Assembly: GCA_947630795.1 (NCBI GenBank)
Contig: CANRJC010000003.1
Span: 62,001 to 126,000, forward strand
Reading direction: 5' to 3'
DNA length: 64,000 nt
From: an uncultured Phascolarctobacterium sp.
Lineage (GTDB): Bacteria; Bacillota; Negativicutes; Acidaminococcales; Acidaminococcaceae
Part shown: positions 17,337 to 23,978 of the stretch, piece after piece
How positions within the stretch are numbered: the stretch's first letter is position 1
How the letters are laid out: every line of letters starts with the position of its first letter
The notes under the pieces: generated by a model
The model's input: only the letters and a program-made list of their open reading frames with translations
Database searches by the model: none
Told to the model about the DNA's origin: nothing
Made by a program: the position numbers and the translations under genes

Positions 17337-18359
17337 ATGCGGGAAAGAGAAAAAATTTTTAAGGAGAACAGCGCCGGGCCCGGCAGTTTTGCAAAAGGCA
17401 GGCTCGACGATGCTCAACATAAAATAAAAAAAGAAAAGCCTCTCGCTCAGGCCGAAACGGCGGGGGACGCACCGTTGAAAGCCGGCGGCGCCAAACCCGG
17501 CGACGTGGTCACCCTGCGGGTGGCGCGTTTGGGAGAGAACGGCGCCTTTTTGGACGCCGGCACCGGCAACACTTCCGACGATATTTTGCTGCATCGTTTT
17601 CAGCAGACGGAGCCGGTGACGGTGGGGCAGGAAGTTAAAGTCTACCTCTATTTGGATCCGGCCAAAAGGCTGACGGCCAGCATGAAGCTGCCTAAGCTGA
17701 AGGAAGGGCAGGTGACCTACGCCCGGGTCATCAGCGTCACCAGAGACGGAGGCTTCGTGGACCTGGGGGGCGAGCGGGGCGTCTTTCTCCCTTACAGCGA
17801 GATGCGGGGCTACGTTCGGCCGGAGCAATTGGTGTGGGTGAAATTATATAAGGACAAGAGCGGCCGGCCCGCTGTCACCATGCGGGTGGAAGAAGAGCTG
17901 CAAAGAGCGGCCAAGCCCGCCGAGAACGTGCGGGTGGGCGACAAACTGGAAGGCATCGTCTACAACATCGTGCCTGAAGGCTTTTTCCTTTTCAGCAAAG
18001 AACGCTACATCATCTTCCTGCATCGGGAGCAGGTGCCGGGAGGCCGCTTGGATTTCGGCCAAAAAGTGGAGTGCCGGGCCACCTTCATCCGTCCCGACGG
18101 CCGGGTGAACGCTTCTTTGCGCCCGCCTAAAGAAGAAGCTCTTTATCTGGACGCACAGAGGCTGGAAAAATATATGCAAGAGAGAGGCGGCAGCATGCCC
18201 TACGGCGACGGCACGCCGCCTGAGATCATCAAGCAAAAGTTCGATCTCTCCAAAGCGGCTTTCAAACGGGCTTTGGGCCATTTGCTGAAAGAAGGGAAGA
18301 TCAGCCAAGAGGACGGCTGGACCCGTCTCGTGCAAGACAGCGAAGACGGCGAGCTTTGA
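17337..18359 (+). CDS. cvfB: CvfB-like S1-domain RNA-binding protein
   Basis: A 340-residue cytosolic protein. After a charged N-terminal extension of about 45 residues there are S1-like beta-barrels (about 50-100, 125-172 and 195-262) and a C-terminal winged helix (about 280-335, PPEIIKQKFDLSKAAFKRALG followed by LLKEGKIS). This is the CvfB/YitL layout. In Staphylococcus the protein affects virulence-gene expression through RNA, but its molecular role is not settled. The start codon directly follows the rsfS stop. The N-terminal extension has low complexity, so a later start is possible. A strong terminator follows. Confidence 0.88.
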   Translation: MREREKIFKENSAGPGSFAKGRLDDAQHKIKKEKPLAQAETAGDAPLKAGGAKPGDVVTLRVARLGENGAFLDAGTGNTSDDILLHRFQQTEPVTVGQEVKVYLYLDPAKRLTASMKLPKLKEGQVTYARVISVTRDGGFVDLGGERGVFLPYSEMRGYVRPEQLVWVKLYKDKSGRPAVTMRVEEELQRAAKPAENVRVGDKLEGIVYNIVPEGFFLFSKERYIIFLHREQVPGGRLDFGQKVECRATFIRPDGRVNASLRPPKEEALYLDAQRLEKYMQERGGSMPYGDGTPPEIIKQKFDLSKAAFKRALGHLLKEGKISQEDGWTRLVQDSEDGEL

Positions 18360-18439
18360 CGACGGTCTCCCACAGCTCGCGCCGCTCTGAAAAAGACGGC
18401 TGCCGCAAGAGGCGGCTTCAAATGAAAAAAAGAAAGGAT

Positions 18440-18492
18440 TTTCGGGGCATCGCAGCTGCTTTCGCTCAGCTGCGGGAGCCCCGAAATTTTTG
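18440..18492 (+). terminator. intrinsic terminator of the nadD-cvfB operon
   Basis: TTTCGGGGC (18440-18448) pairs with GCCCCGAAA (18478-18486), with an inner GCAGCTG/CAGCTGC stem, followed by TTTTTG. It isolates the mad promoter, which starts 13 bp later. Confidence 0.85.
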
Positions 18493-18504
18493 AAGAAAAA
18501 GGGC

Positions 18505-18533
18505 TTGACAAACAAATGCTTATTACATATAAT
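18505..18533 (+). promoter_or_regulatory. near-consensus promoter of the mad (malonate) operon
   Basis: A perfect TTGACA, a 17-nt spacer and a perfect TATAAT. The predicted RNA start is near 18540. Such a strong promoter implies that control acts later, in the roughly 620-nt leader before the first gene. That leader (18540-19158) contains no recognisable coding gene. Confidence 0.9.
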
Positions 18534-18540
18534 CTAGGCC

Positions 18541-18566
18541 GTAGAGTTCGAGAGCAAGAGAGAGTT
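18541..18566 (+). promoter_or_regulatory. purine-rich NAG element A, at the 5' end of the mad leader RNA
   Basis: UAG followed by GAGAG, AAG and GAGAG runs, at the very start of the predicted transcript. It shares GAGAGCAA and GAGAGUU with element B and the UAG-N5/6-GAGAG layout with elements B and C. HutP proteins are known to bind repeated NAG triplets, so this is a candidate binding site (inference). Its AAGAGAG could also pair with CUCUUUU of the terminator at 18600-18643. Confidence 0.55.
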
Positions 18567-18599
18567 ACCCCATTTGTGAGGCCGACATCGCAAATAGTG

Positions 18600-18643
18600 G
18601 AGATTGAGTGATTGAGGATCATTCAGTCTCTTTTTTGTTTTTT
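18600..18643 (+). terminator. leader terminator T1 of the mad operon (attenuator)
   Basis: GAGATTGAGTGAT (18600-18612) pairs with ATCATTCAGTCTC (18618-18630): 13 bp including two G-U, a 5-nt loop, then TTTTTTG and more Ts. It lies 60 nt after the predicted RNA start and ahead of any gene, so it must be bypassed to express mad. A competing hairpin, CCCCATTTG with CAAATAGTGG (18569-18600), touches the foot of its stem. Confidence 0.85.
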
Positions 18644-18681
18644 GCGGGCCCTGGCTGTATCTCAAGACCTGTTCGGCAGTG

Positions 18682-18708
18682 TATAGTGAGATGAGAGCAA
18701 AGAGAGTT
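18682..18708 (+). promoter_or_regulatory. purine-rich NAG element B in the mad leader
   Basis: TATAGTGAGATGAGAG followed by CAAAGAGAGTT. It matches element C over TATAGTG..ATGAGAG, and element A over GAGAGCAA and GAGAGTT. It is downstream of T1 and is not itself followed by a terminator. TATAGT could be misread as a -10 box, but no -35 sits 16-18 nt upstream. Confidence 0.5.
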
Positions 18709-18930
18709 CAAGCTGAATAGTTGTTGGGCAAAAAGTTCCGGAAAAATGATCGAGACACCGCAAAATGAGCGCCGCTTCAAACGGCGGCTCCCTAGGTGCA
18801 AAGGCAGTGAGCTGCCGCGACGATCACGCCGCTGTGATGCTTTTTGACGAAGTCAGGTCAGGTCTTAATTCGTGCAGCGTTCTGCGAGCGGCGGAATGTG
18901 CAAGCCCACAACAGAGAGCCCGGTCGTTTT

Positions 18931-18998
18931 GACAGCCGCAGCTCGGCTCTCGGCAAAGTTTGCCGAGTCGAGTTGCCTTCGAACAGACTGCGGCTGTC
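18931..18998 (+). promoter_or_regulatory. long structured RNA hairpin in the mad leader
   Basis: A perfect 11-bp outer stem, GACAGCCGCAG (18931-18941) with CTGCGGCTGTC (18988-18998), encloses an inner hairpin: CTCG/CGAG plus CTCGGCAAA/TTTGCCGAG (18942-18972). A further short GTT/AAC pairing gives a junction-like layout. I match it to no known riboswitch class. Being just before terminator T2, it is a candidate sensor or anti-antiterminator. Confidence 0.55.
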
Positions 18999-19033
18999 CT
19001 CCCGGCAGTCACAAGGGAGATATCGGCGCTTTG

Positions 19034-19072
19034 TACCCTTTTCCGTTTGTCGCGGAAGAGGGTATTTTTGTT
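19034..19072 (+). terminator. leader terminator T2, just upstream of the first mad gene
   Basis: TACCCTTTTCCG (19034-19045) pairs with CGGAAGAGGGTA (19053-19064): 12 bp with one G-U and a 7-nt loop, then TTTTTGTTG. It is 87 bp before the first start codon, with no promoter that I can see in between, so it acts as a second attenuator. Confidence 0.85.
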
Positions 19073-19158
19073 GTCTGCGGTGTCCGGAAACCGACGACGG
19101 CAATAATATAAACGTTTTCATCCCGATAAATCTTTACAGTCGAAAGGAGAAATTTGTG

Positions 19159-19287
19159 ATGAGCGTTGAGATCTACGCACTATTCTCTTACGCATTCACA
19201 GCGGCGATCGCCCTTTTCATGATCGCCATCGTCGTATTGTTGAACAAACTCATGGGCGGCTCTGACAGTGAAGGAGGCGAGCAATAA
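19159..19287 (+). CDS. 42-residue single-span membrane protein, candidate small subunit of the decarboxylase pump
   Basis: A first gene of 42 residues with one hydrophobic helix (about 8-31) and an acidic tail (GGSDSEGGEQ). AAAGGAG lies 9 nt before the ATG, and the stop overlaps the madB start by one base, so it is tightly coupled to the sodium-pump subunit. Its position and shape resemble the small OadG/MmdD/GcdD-type gamma or delta subunits that anchor such decarboxylases, but it is too short to assign by sequence. It was identified here from its ribosome site, coupling and composition. Confidence 0.65.
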   Translation: MSVEIYALFSYAFTAAIALFMIAIVVLLNKLMGGSDSEGGEQ

Positions 19288-20501
19288 TGGATGCATCTTT
19301 CATCGCTGAATTATTCCCCGGCATAGCATCTCTTCTGGTGCAAGACCCTACCATCGCCATCGCCCGTATCTTCTTGGTGGCCTTCGGCTTCGTGCTGGCC
19401 TACTTGGGCTTTAAACGGGTGCTGGAACCTTTGATCATGGTGCCCATGGGCGTGGGCATGATCTGCATCAACTGCGGCGTCCTCTTCTTGGAAGGCGGCA
19501 AGTTGGGCACTCTTTTCCTGGATCCTCTCGTGAGCGATCCCAAACAATTGGTGGACATCATGCAGGTGAACTTCCTGCAACCCATCTACAACCTGACTTT
19601 CTCCAACTCTCTGGTAGCCTGCATGGTCTTCTTGGGCGTAGGCGCCATGTGTGAGATCGGCTTCATTCTGGCCAACCCCTGGACCAGTATCATCATCGCC
19701 ATTTTCGCCGAGGCCGGCACTTTCGCCACTTTGGTCTTGGGCGTGCATCTGGGCCTGACTCCTCCCGAGGCTGCGGCTGTGGCCTCCATCGGCGGCGCCG
19801 ACGGTCCCATGGTGCTGTTCACTTCTTTGATGCTGGCGCCGCATCTCTTCGTGCCCATCAGCGTCATCGCCTACCTCTATCTGTCTCTCACTTACGCCGG
19901 CTACCCCTGGCTGCTGAAAGCTTTGGTGCCGGAAAAATACAGAGGCAAAGACATCATCTTCGATGCTCCCGAAGTTCCCAAATCCAAAAAATTCATCTTC
20001 ATCCTCATCTGCTGCGGTCTGCTCTGCCTGCTGCTGCCCATGGCCGCTCCTCTGATCATGAGCTTCTTCTTGGGCTTGGCCATCAAAGAGGCCGAGATCG
20101 TTCCCTATCAGGATCTGCTGGAAGGCGCTCTGCTCTACAGCGGCACTTTGATGCTGGGCCTGCTGCTGGGCACTCTGTGCGAAGCCTCCACCCTGCTGAA
20201 CCCGAAAGTTGCTCCTCTTATCGTGCTGGGCGTTTTGGCTCTGACCGTGTCCGGTGCCGTAGGCATCTTGGGCGGCTGGGTAGTTTACTGGTTCAAGAAG
20301 GGCAACTTCAACCCGGTAGTCGGCGTGTCCGGCGTATCCTGCGTGCCCACCACCGCCAAGATCGCACAGCATGCTGCTGAGGACGTGGACATGTTTGCCG
20401 TAGTAATGCCCGTAGCTATGGGCGCCAACATCGCCGGCGTCATCGTTTCGGCTATCGCCTGCGGTGTGTTCATCGCTACCATCGGTATGGTAAAAGTTTA
20501 A
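19287..20501 (+). CDS. madB: MadB, sodium-translocating carboxybiotin decarboxylase subunit (OadB/GcdB family)
   Basis: The membrane subunit that decarboxylates carboxybiotin on MadF and uses the energy to export Na+. It has 404 residues with about ten hydrophobic segments. The re-entrant ion-site motif GGADGPMVL (169-177) holds the conserved aspartate D172, equivalent to the essential one in oxaloacetate decarboxylase beta. The second half contains NPKVAPLIVLG and VGVSGVSCVPTTAKIAQ, matching the second conserved loop with its serine. It follows a 42-residue membrane protein and is separated from birA by a perfect palindrome. The context makes it the malonate, not oxaloacetate or glutaconyl-CoA, pump subunit. 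Confidence 0.93.
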   Translation: MDASFIAELFPGIASLLVQDPTIAIARIFLVAFGFVLAYLGFKRVLEPLIMVPMGVGMICINCGVLFLEGGKLGTLFLDPLVSDPKQLVDIMQVNFLQPIYNLTFSNSLVACMVFLGVGAMCEIGFILANPWTSIIIAIFAEAGTFATLVLGVHLGLTPPEAAAVASIGGADGPMVLFTSLMLAPHLFVPISVIAYLYLSLTYAGYPWLLKALVPEKYRGKDIIFDAPEVPKSKKFIFILICCGLLCLLLPMAAPLIMSFFLGLAIKEAEIVPYQDLLEGALLYSGTLMLGLLLGTLCEASTLLNPKVAPLIVLGVLALTVSGAVGILGGWVVYWFKKGNFNPVVGVSGVSCVPTTAKIAQHAAEDVDMFAVVMPVAMGANIAGVIVSAIACGVFIATIGMVKV

Positions 20502-20518
20502 AAAAGTCTTGCCCCTTT

Positions 20519-20540
20519 GGCCTCGGCCTAGGCCGAGGCC
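20519..20540 (+). repeat. perfect 22-bp palindrome between madB and birA
   Basis: GGCCTCGGCCTAGGCCGAGG plus CC is fully self-complementary; as RNA it gives a 9-bp stem with a CTAG loop. A partial third copy, GAGGCCGAGG, follows. No U tract follows, so it is more likely an mRNA-stabilising or processing hairpin than a terminator. Confidence 0.6.
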
Positions 20541-20565
20541 GTGAGGCCGAGGACAGGGATATCGC

Positions 20566-21306
20566 ATGGATATCAAACTCTGTTTTTACGACCTGCTGAG
20601 ATCGACCAACGAGACGGCCGCCGCTGCCGCTGCCGAAGGAGCAGCCGAAGGCACCGTCATAGTCGCCGCCCGGCAGAGCGGCGGCAGAGGAAGGCTCACC
20701 AGACACTTCGTTTCTCCCGAGGGCGGGCTCTACTTCTCGCTGATCCTGCGCCCCGCTATCGATCCGGGCTGTGCCGCCCAGCTCACTTTACTGGCCGGCG
20801 TAGCGGTAGCGGAGGCTGTCAACTATCTGTACGAAACAGATAAGGCGCAGATCAAATGGCCCAACGACATCCTCTGGCAGGGACGAAAAGTTTGCGGCAT
20901 CCTCTCCGAAGCGGCTCTGAACGAAACGGGCATCGACTATGCGGTGATCGGTGTCGGCGTGAACGTCGCTTTAAAGGCGGAAGATATCCCGGCCGATCTG
21001 CAAGGCATCGCCGCCTCCCTTTCGGTCGAGACAGGCAGGGAAGTGACGCCCCGCTGTGTGTTGGACGAGATATTGCGGCGTTTCGACGACCTTTACGAAG
21101 AATGGCTGCAAAAAGGAGCGGCGCCGATGCTGGAGCGCTGGCGGCGCTTGAGCTGCACCTTGGGCGCACAGGTCCGGGTGCTGGACGACGGCCGCGAACT
21201 ATGCCGAGGCACGGCCGTTGCCGTCGATGCAAGGGGAGCTCTGCAGATTTGCGATGAGCAAGGCAGTTGCAAGACCTTCGATTTCGGTGAGATCAGCCTG
21301 CGTTGA
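20566..21306 (+). CDS. birA: biotin-[carboxyl-carrier] ligase without DNA-binding domain
   Basis: Attaches biotin to a lysine of carrier proteins through biotinyl-AMP. It has 246 residues. The catalytic domain starts almost at once (FYDLLRSTNETA, about 7-18), with the ATP/biotin loop QSGGRGRLTR (about 42-51), KWPNDI (about 101-106) and a C-terminal SH3-like cap (about 195-246). The N-terminal winged helix that lets many Firmicutes BirA proteins repress biotin genes is absent, so this one is purely enzymatic. Its place inside the mad operon, ahead of two biotin carriers, suggests it is dedicated to MadF. Confidence 0.92.
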   Translation: MDIKLCFYDLLRSTNETAAAAAAEGAAEGTVIVAARQSGGRGRLTRHFVSPEGGLYFSLILRPAIDPGCAAQLTLLAGVAVAEAVNYLYETDKAQIKWPNDILWQGRKVCGILSEAALNETGIDYAVIGVGVNVALKAEDIPADLQGIAASLSVETGREVTPRCVLDEILRRFDDLYEEWLQKGAAPMLERWRRLSCTLGAQVRVLDDGRELCRGTAVAVDARGALQICDEQGSCKTFDFGEISLR

Positions 21307-21377
21307 CCGCCGGCTCATAAAGGAGCCGCCGAGTGAGCGCACCGCAGGCGTTTGCTGCAGGGAGGAACGTATAGCAA

Positions 21378-21818
21378 ATGAGTAACGCGGATTATATCGA
21401 CAACAGCATGAGAGGGGTAGGTTCCGTTGCTATGCTCATCGCTCTGACCAAGACCCTGTTGGATGAGCAAAGGCTGAAAGACACCGCCATGCGGCTGGGC
21501 TACCGTGTGGTCGTCACGGAAGTAGGCGGCAGGGCCGGTTTCGACGGCTTCGACGAAAAGGTCATCAAAGCGGTGGTGGGCGCCGGCCTCAACGGCGGCA
21601 TCATCGCCAAACAGAGCAACGAGATCCATGCCTTGGTCCATGCCACCGAAGAAGCCAAGAAGGGCATACTGATCAGCGTGAGCCGCACCAGCAGTTTGGC
21701 CATGAAGGTGGTCATCGCTCGGGACGAGCACTGGCTGGCAGTGGCCATGTTCGGCCTTTCCGCCCTGCACTACATGACCAATCACGAGCGGGCGGGGCTG
21801 GGCATCATGCACATTTGA
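21378..21818 (+). CDS. HutP-family RNA-binding antiterminator in the malonate operon
   Basis: A 146-residue protein related to HutP, the Bacillus protein that binds L-histidine, Mg2+ and NAG-repeat RNA to prevent termination in the hut operon. The metal and ligand histidines align: IHALVHATEEA has H84 and H88 (the H73/H77 pair of HutP) and the C-terminal GLGIMHI has H145 (H138 of HutP, whose end is GVGINHI). GYRVVVTEVG (41-50) corresponds to the HutP strand before its RNA face. No histidine genes are nearby. A terminator with a NAG-rich arm lies immediately downstream and similar elements lie in the leader. I infer it controls mad expression; the ligand is unknown. RBS GGGAGGAAC. Confidence 0.85.
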   Translation: MSNADYIDNSMRGVGSVAMLIALTKTLLDEQRLKDTAMRLGYRVVVTEVGGRAGFDGFDEKVIKAVVGAGLNGGIIAKQSNEIHALVHATEEAKKGILISVSRTSSLAMKVVIARDEHWLAVAMFGLSALHYMTNHERAGLGIMHI

Positions 21819-21851
21819 TCGGCCCCCTCACCTGAAAAAGCCTCACAACTT

Positions 21852-21876
21852 TATAGTGGAATGAGAGAGATGAAAG
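21852..21876 (+). promoter_or_regulatory. purine-rich NAG element C overlapping the terminator before madA
   Basis: TATAGTGGAATGAGAGAGAT then GAAAG. It matches element B at TATAGTG and ATGAGAG. Its AGAGAGA (21864-21870) is itself the left arm of terminator T3, so a protein bound to the NAG triplets would block stem formation. That is the geometry expected for HutP-type antitermination. Confidence 0.6.
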
Positions 21877-21911
21877 CGGAACCACCGCCTTGGTCTCTCT
21901 TTTTGTTTTTT
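21864..21911 (+). terminator. intercistronic terminator T3 between hutP-like gene and madA
   Basis: AGAGAGAT (21864-21871) pairs with GTCTCTCT (21893-21900) with a wobble at the end. After internal mismatches, GCGG pairs with CCGC, then TTTTTGTTTTTT follows. It sits inside the operon, so it can separate expression of the small protein-madB-birA-hutP block from madA onwards. Confidence 0.8.
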
Positions 21912-21960
21912 CCGGGTTATCGGTTCCAAGACTTTTTCTATTAGGAAAGGAGAGACTGTA

Positions 21961-23634
21961 ATGGAGTTTCAAAAAGTCACTCGCGAGTGGGATACTCGCA
22001 AGAAAGACACACTGGCCCGCCTTAACGCAGCAGCTCCGCTGGTCAAGGAAGGGAAGATCGTCGATGCCAAGGATGCGGTTGCCCTGTTGGAAACTGTCAT
22101 CAAACCTTTCGACAAGGTGAACATCGAGGGCAACAACCAGAAGCAGGCCGATTTTCTGGCTCAGTGCCTGTGCAAGGTGGACCCCGGCAAGGTGCACGAT
22201 CTGCACATGGTGCAGTCGGTGCTGACCCTGCCCGAGCATCTGGATGTTTTCGAAAAAGGCATCGCCAAGAAGCTGGATATGTCCTTCTCCGGCCCTCAGG
22301 CCGGCCGCATTGCCGAATTTTTGCAAGCCGGCAAACTGGAATTGGGCGCCATCCACACTTACCTCGAACTCTACGGCCGCTACTTCCTGGATCTTACTCC
22401 CAAGGTAGCTTTGGTAGCAGCCACCATGGCCGACCGTGACGGCAATCTCTTCACCGGCTTCAGCACCGAGGATACCCCCGCCATCGTGGAAGCCACCAAG
22501 TTCCGTCAGGGCATCGTGGTGGTACAGGTCAACCAGATCGTAGACAAACTGCCGCGGGTGGACATCCCCGGCGACTGGGTAGACTTCGTTATCCAATCTC
22601 CCAAACCTTTCTATATCGAGCCTCTCTTCACCAGAGACCCCGCTTTGATCACCGATGCTCAGGTACTGAAGGGCATGATGGCCATCAAAGGCATCTACGG
22701 TGAGTATCAGGTCGAATCCATGAACCACGGTATCGGCTTCGATACCGCCGCCATCGAGCTCTTGCTGCCCACTTACGGCGAGCAGCTGGGCCTGAAGGGT
22801 AAGATCTGCAAGAACTTCATCCTCAATCCCCATCCTTCCCTCATCCCCGCCATCGAGACCGGCTGGGTAGAATCCGTTCACTGCTTCGGCGGCGAGCTGG
22901 GCATGGAAGACTATGTCGCCGCCCGCAGCGATATCTTCTTCGTAGGCCCCGACGGCTCCATGCGTTCCAACCGCGCTTTCTCGCAGACTGCAGGCCACTA
23001 TGCCATCGATATGTTCATCGGCGGCACTCTGCAGATCGATCCTTACGGCAACTCTTCCACAGCCACCGCCAACCGTGTGGCAGGCTTCGGCGGTGCTCCC
23101 AACATGGGCTGCGACCCCAAGGGCCGTCGTCATTCCTCTTATGCCTGGCTGAAATGCGGCGAGGAGTACGGCATCAAAGAGCAAATGTGGGGCCCCGTGC
23201 ACCGCGGCAAACGTTTGGTAGTGCAACTGGCCGAGACCTTCCGCGAGAAGCTGGCCCCCGGCTTCGTAGAAGAGCTGGATGCTTTCAAGCTGGCTAAGAA
23301 CGCCAATCTGGCCATCGAGCCCGTTATGATCTACGGCGACGACCTGACTCACGTCATTACCGAAGAAGGCATCGCTTATCTGCACAAATGCCGCACCATG
23401 GAAGAGCGCACCGCCGCTATCCGGGGTATCGCAGGCTTTACCGAAGTGGGCATGAAGGCCGACCCCAAGGAGACCAAGAGGCTGCGTGAAGCCGGCATCA
23501 TCAAGACTCCGGCCGATCTGGGCATCGATATCTCCAAGGCTACCCGGTCCATGCTGGCAGCCAAGAACGTTCACGACCTGGTAGAATGGTCCGGCGGTCT
23601 TTACAATCCGCCTGCTAAATTCAGGAACTGGTAA
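21961..23634 (+). CDS. madA: MadA, malonate decarboxylase alpha subunit (acetyl-S-ACP:malonate ACP transferase)
   Basis: Exchanges acetate for malonate on the ACP subunit, giving malonyl-S-ACP and free acetate. It has 557 residues and is homologous to MdcA and citrate-lyase-type CoA transferases. It begins with the family's REWDTRKKDTLARL (about 9-22) and contains GFSTEDTPAIVEATKFRQG (about 162-180) and conserved glycine-rich NRVAGFGGAPNMGCDPKGRRH (about 364-384). AGGAAAGGAGAG precedes the ATG. The gene follows terminator T3 and heads the catalytic block madA-madE-madC-madD. No frameshift or truncation is visible. Confidence 0.95.
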   Translation: MEFQKVTREWDTRKKDTLARLNAAAPLVKEGKIVDAKDAVALLETVIKPFDKVNIEGNNQKQADFLAQCLCKVDPGKVHDLHMVQSVLTLPEHLDVFEKGIAKKLDMSFSGPQAGRIAEFLQAGKLELGAIHTYLELYGRYFLDLTPKVALVAATMADRDGNLFTGFSTEDTPAIVEATKFRQGIVVVQVNQIVDKLPRVDIPGDWVDFVIQSPKPFYIEPLFTRDPALITDAQVLKGMMAIKGIYGEYQVESMNHGIGFDTAAIELLLPTYGEQLGLKGKICKNFILNPHPSLIPAIETGWVESVHCFGGELGMEDYVAARSDIFFVGPDGSMRSNRAFSQTAGHYAIDMFIGGTLQIDPYGNSSTATANRVAGFGGAPNMGCDPKGRRHSSYAWLKCGEEYGIKEQMWGPVHRGKRLVVQLAETFREKLAPGFVEELDAFKLAKNANLAIEPVMIYGDDLTHVITEEGIAYLHKCRTMEERTAAIRGIAGFTEVGMKADPKETKRLREAGIIKTPADLGIDISKATRSMLAAKNVHDLVEWSGGLYNPPAKFRNW

Positions 23635-23649
23635 GAGGAGGAGAGTAAA

Positions 23650-23976
23650 GTGGCATTACAAACTTTAGAATTCACTTTTAAATCCGAAGCTACCCAAGGC
23701 ATCGCCAAGCCCTGGTCTCATCTGGGAGTTACCGGCAGCGGCGATCTGGAAGTTTTGATGGAGAAGAAGGACCTGGGCGGCGATGTCAAAGCCAAGGTCA
23801 TCACCCCCGTTAAAGGCTTCGACCAAGTTTGGGAGCGGATGCTGGCCAAATTCGTCAACGATACCGGAGTAGGCAATGTCAGCATCGAGATCAACGACGA
23901 CAATGCTACCCCCATCGTGGTCTACATGCGCTTGCGTCAGGCCCTGGCAGAAGCACAAGCAGAGGAGGCTGAATAA
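23650..23976 (+). CDS. madE: MadE, malonate decarboxylase acyl carrier protein
   Basis: The carrier that holds acetyl or malonyl groups on a 2'-(5''-phosphoribosyl)-3'-dephospho-CoA arm. It has 108 residues, normal for MdcC/MadE. GVTGSGDLEVLME (26-38) is the attachment motif and S30 is the expected modified serine. It starts at a GTG (23650) with GGAGGAGAG upstream, 15 bp after madA, and the next start lies 2 bp after its stop. MadG and MadK, encoded downstream, build and attach the arm and MadH acetylates it. Confidence 0.92.
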   Translation: MALQTLEFTFKSEATQGIAKPWSHLGVTGSGDLEVLMEKKDLGGDVKAKVITPVKGFDQVWERMLAKFVNDTGVGNVSIEINDDNATPIVVYMRLRQALAEAQAEEAE

Positions 23977-23978
23977 GA

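Noticed and set aside
18682-18690. TATAGT in element B, and likewise in element C at 21852, as -10 promoter boxes
   Set aside because: Neither has a -35-like hexamer 16-18 nt upstream, while both match each other beyond the hexamer and contain NAG triplets.
18971-18985. tRNA-like GTTGCCTTCGAAC segment in the mad leader
   Set aside because: There is no acceptor, D or anticodon arm around it; it lies within the larger stem.
19311-20576. Long antisense open frame (421 codons) opposite madB
   Set aside because: It has no ribosome site or family resemblance, and is the low-complexity His/Gln/Asp-rich shadow expected opposite a GC-biased membrane protein gene.
21805-23574. Long antisense open frame (589 codons) opposite madA
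   Set aside because: madA is a clear family member with motifs along its length; the antisense frame has none and is explained by codon bias.
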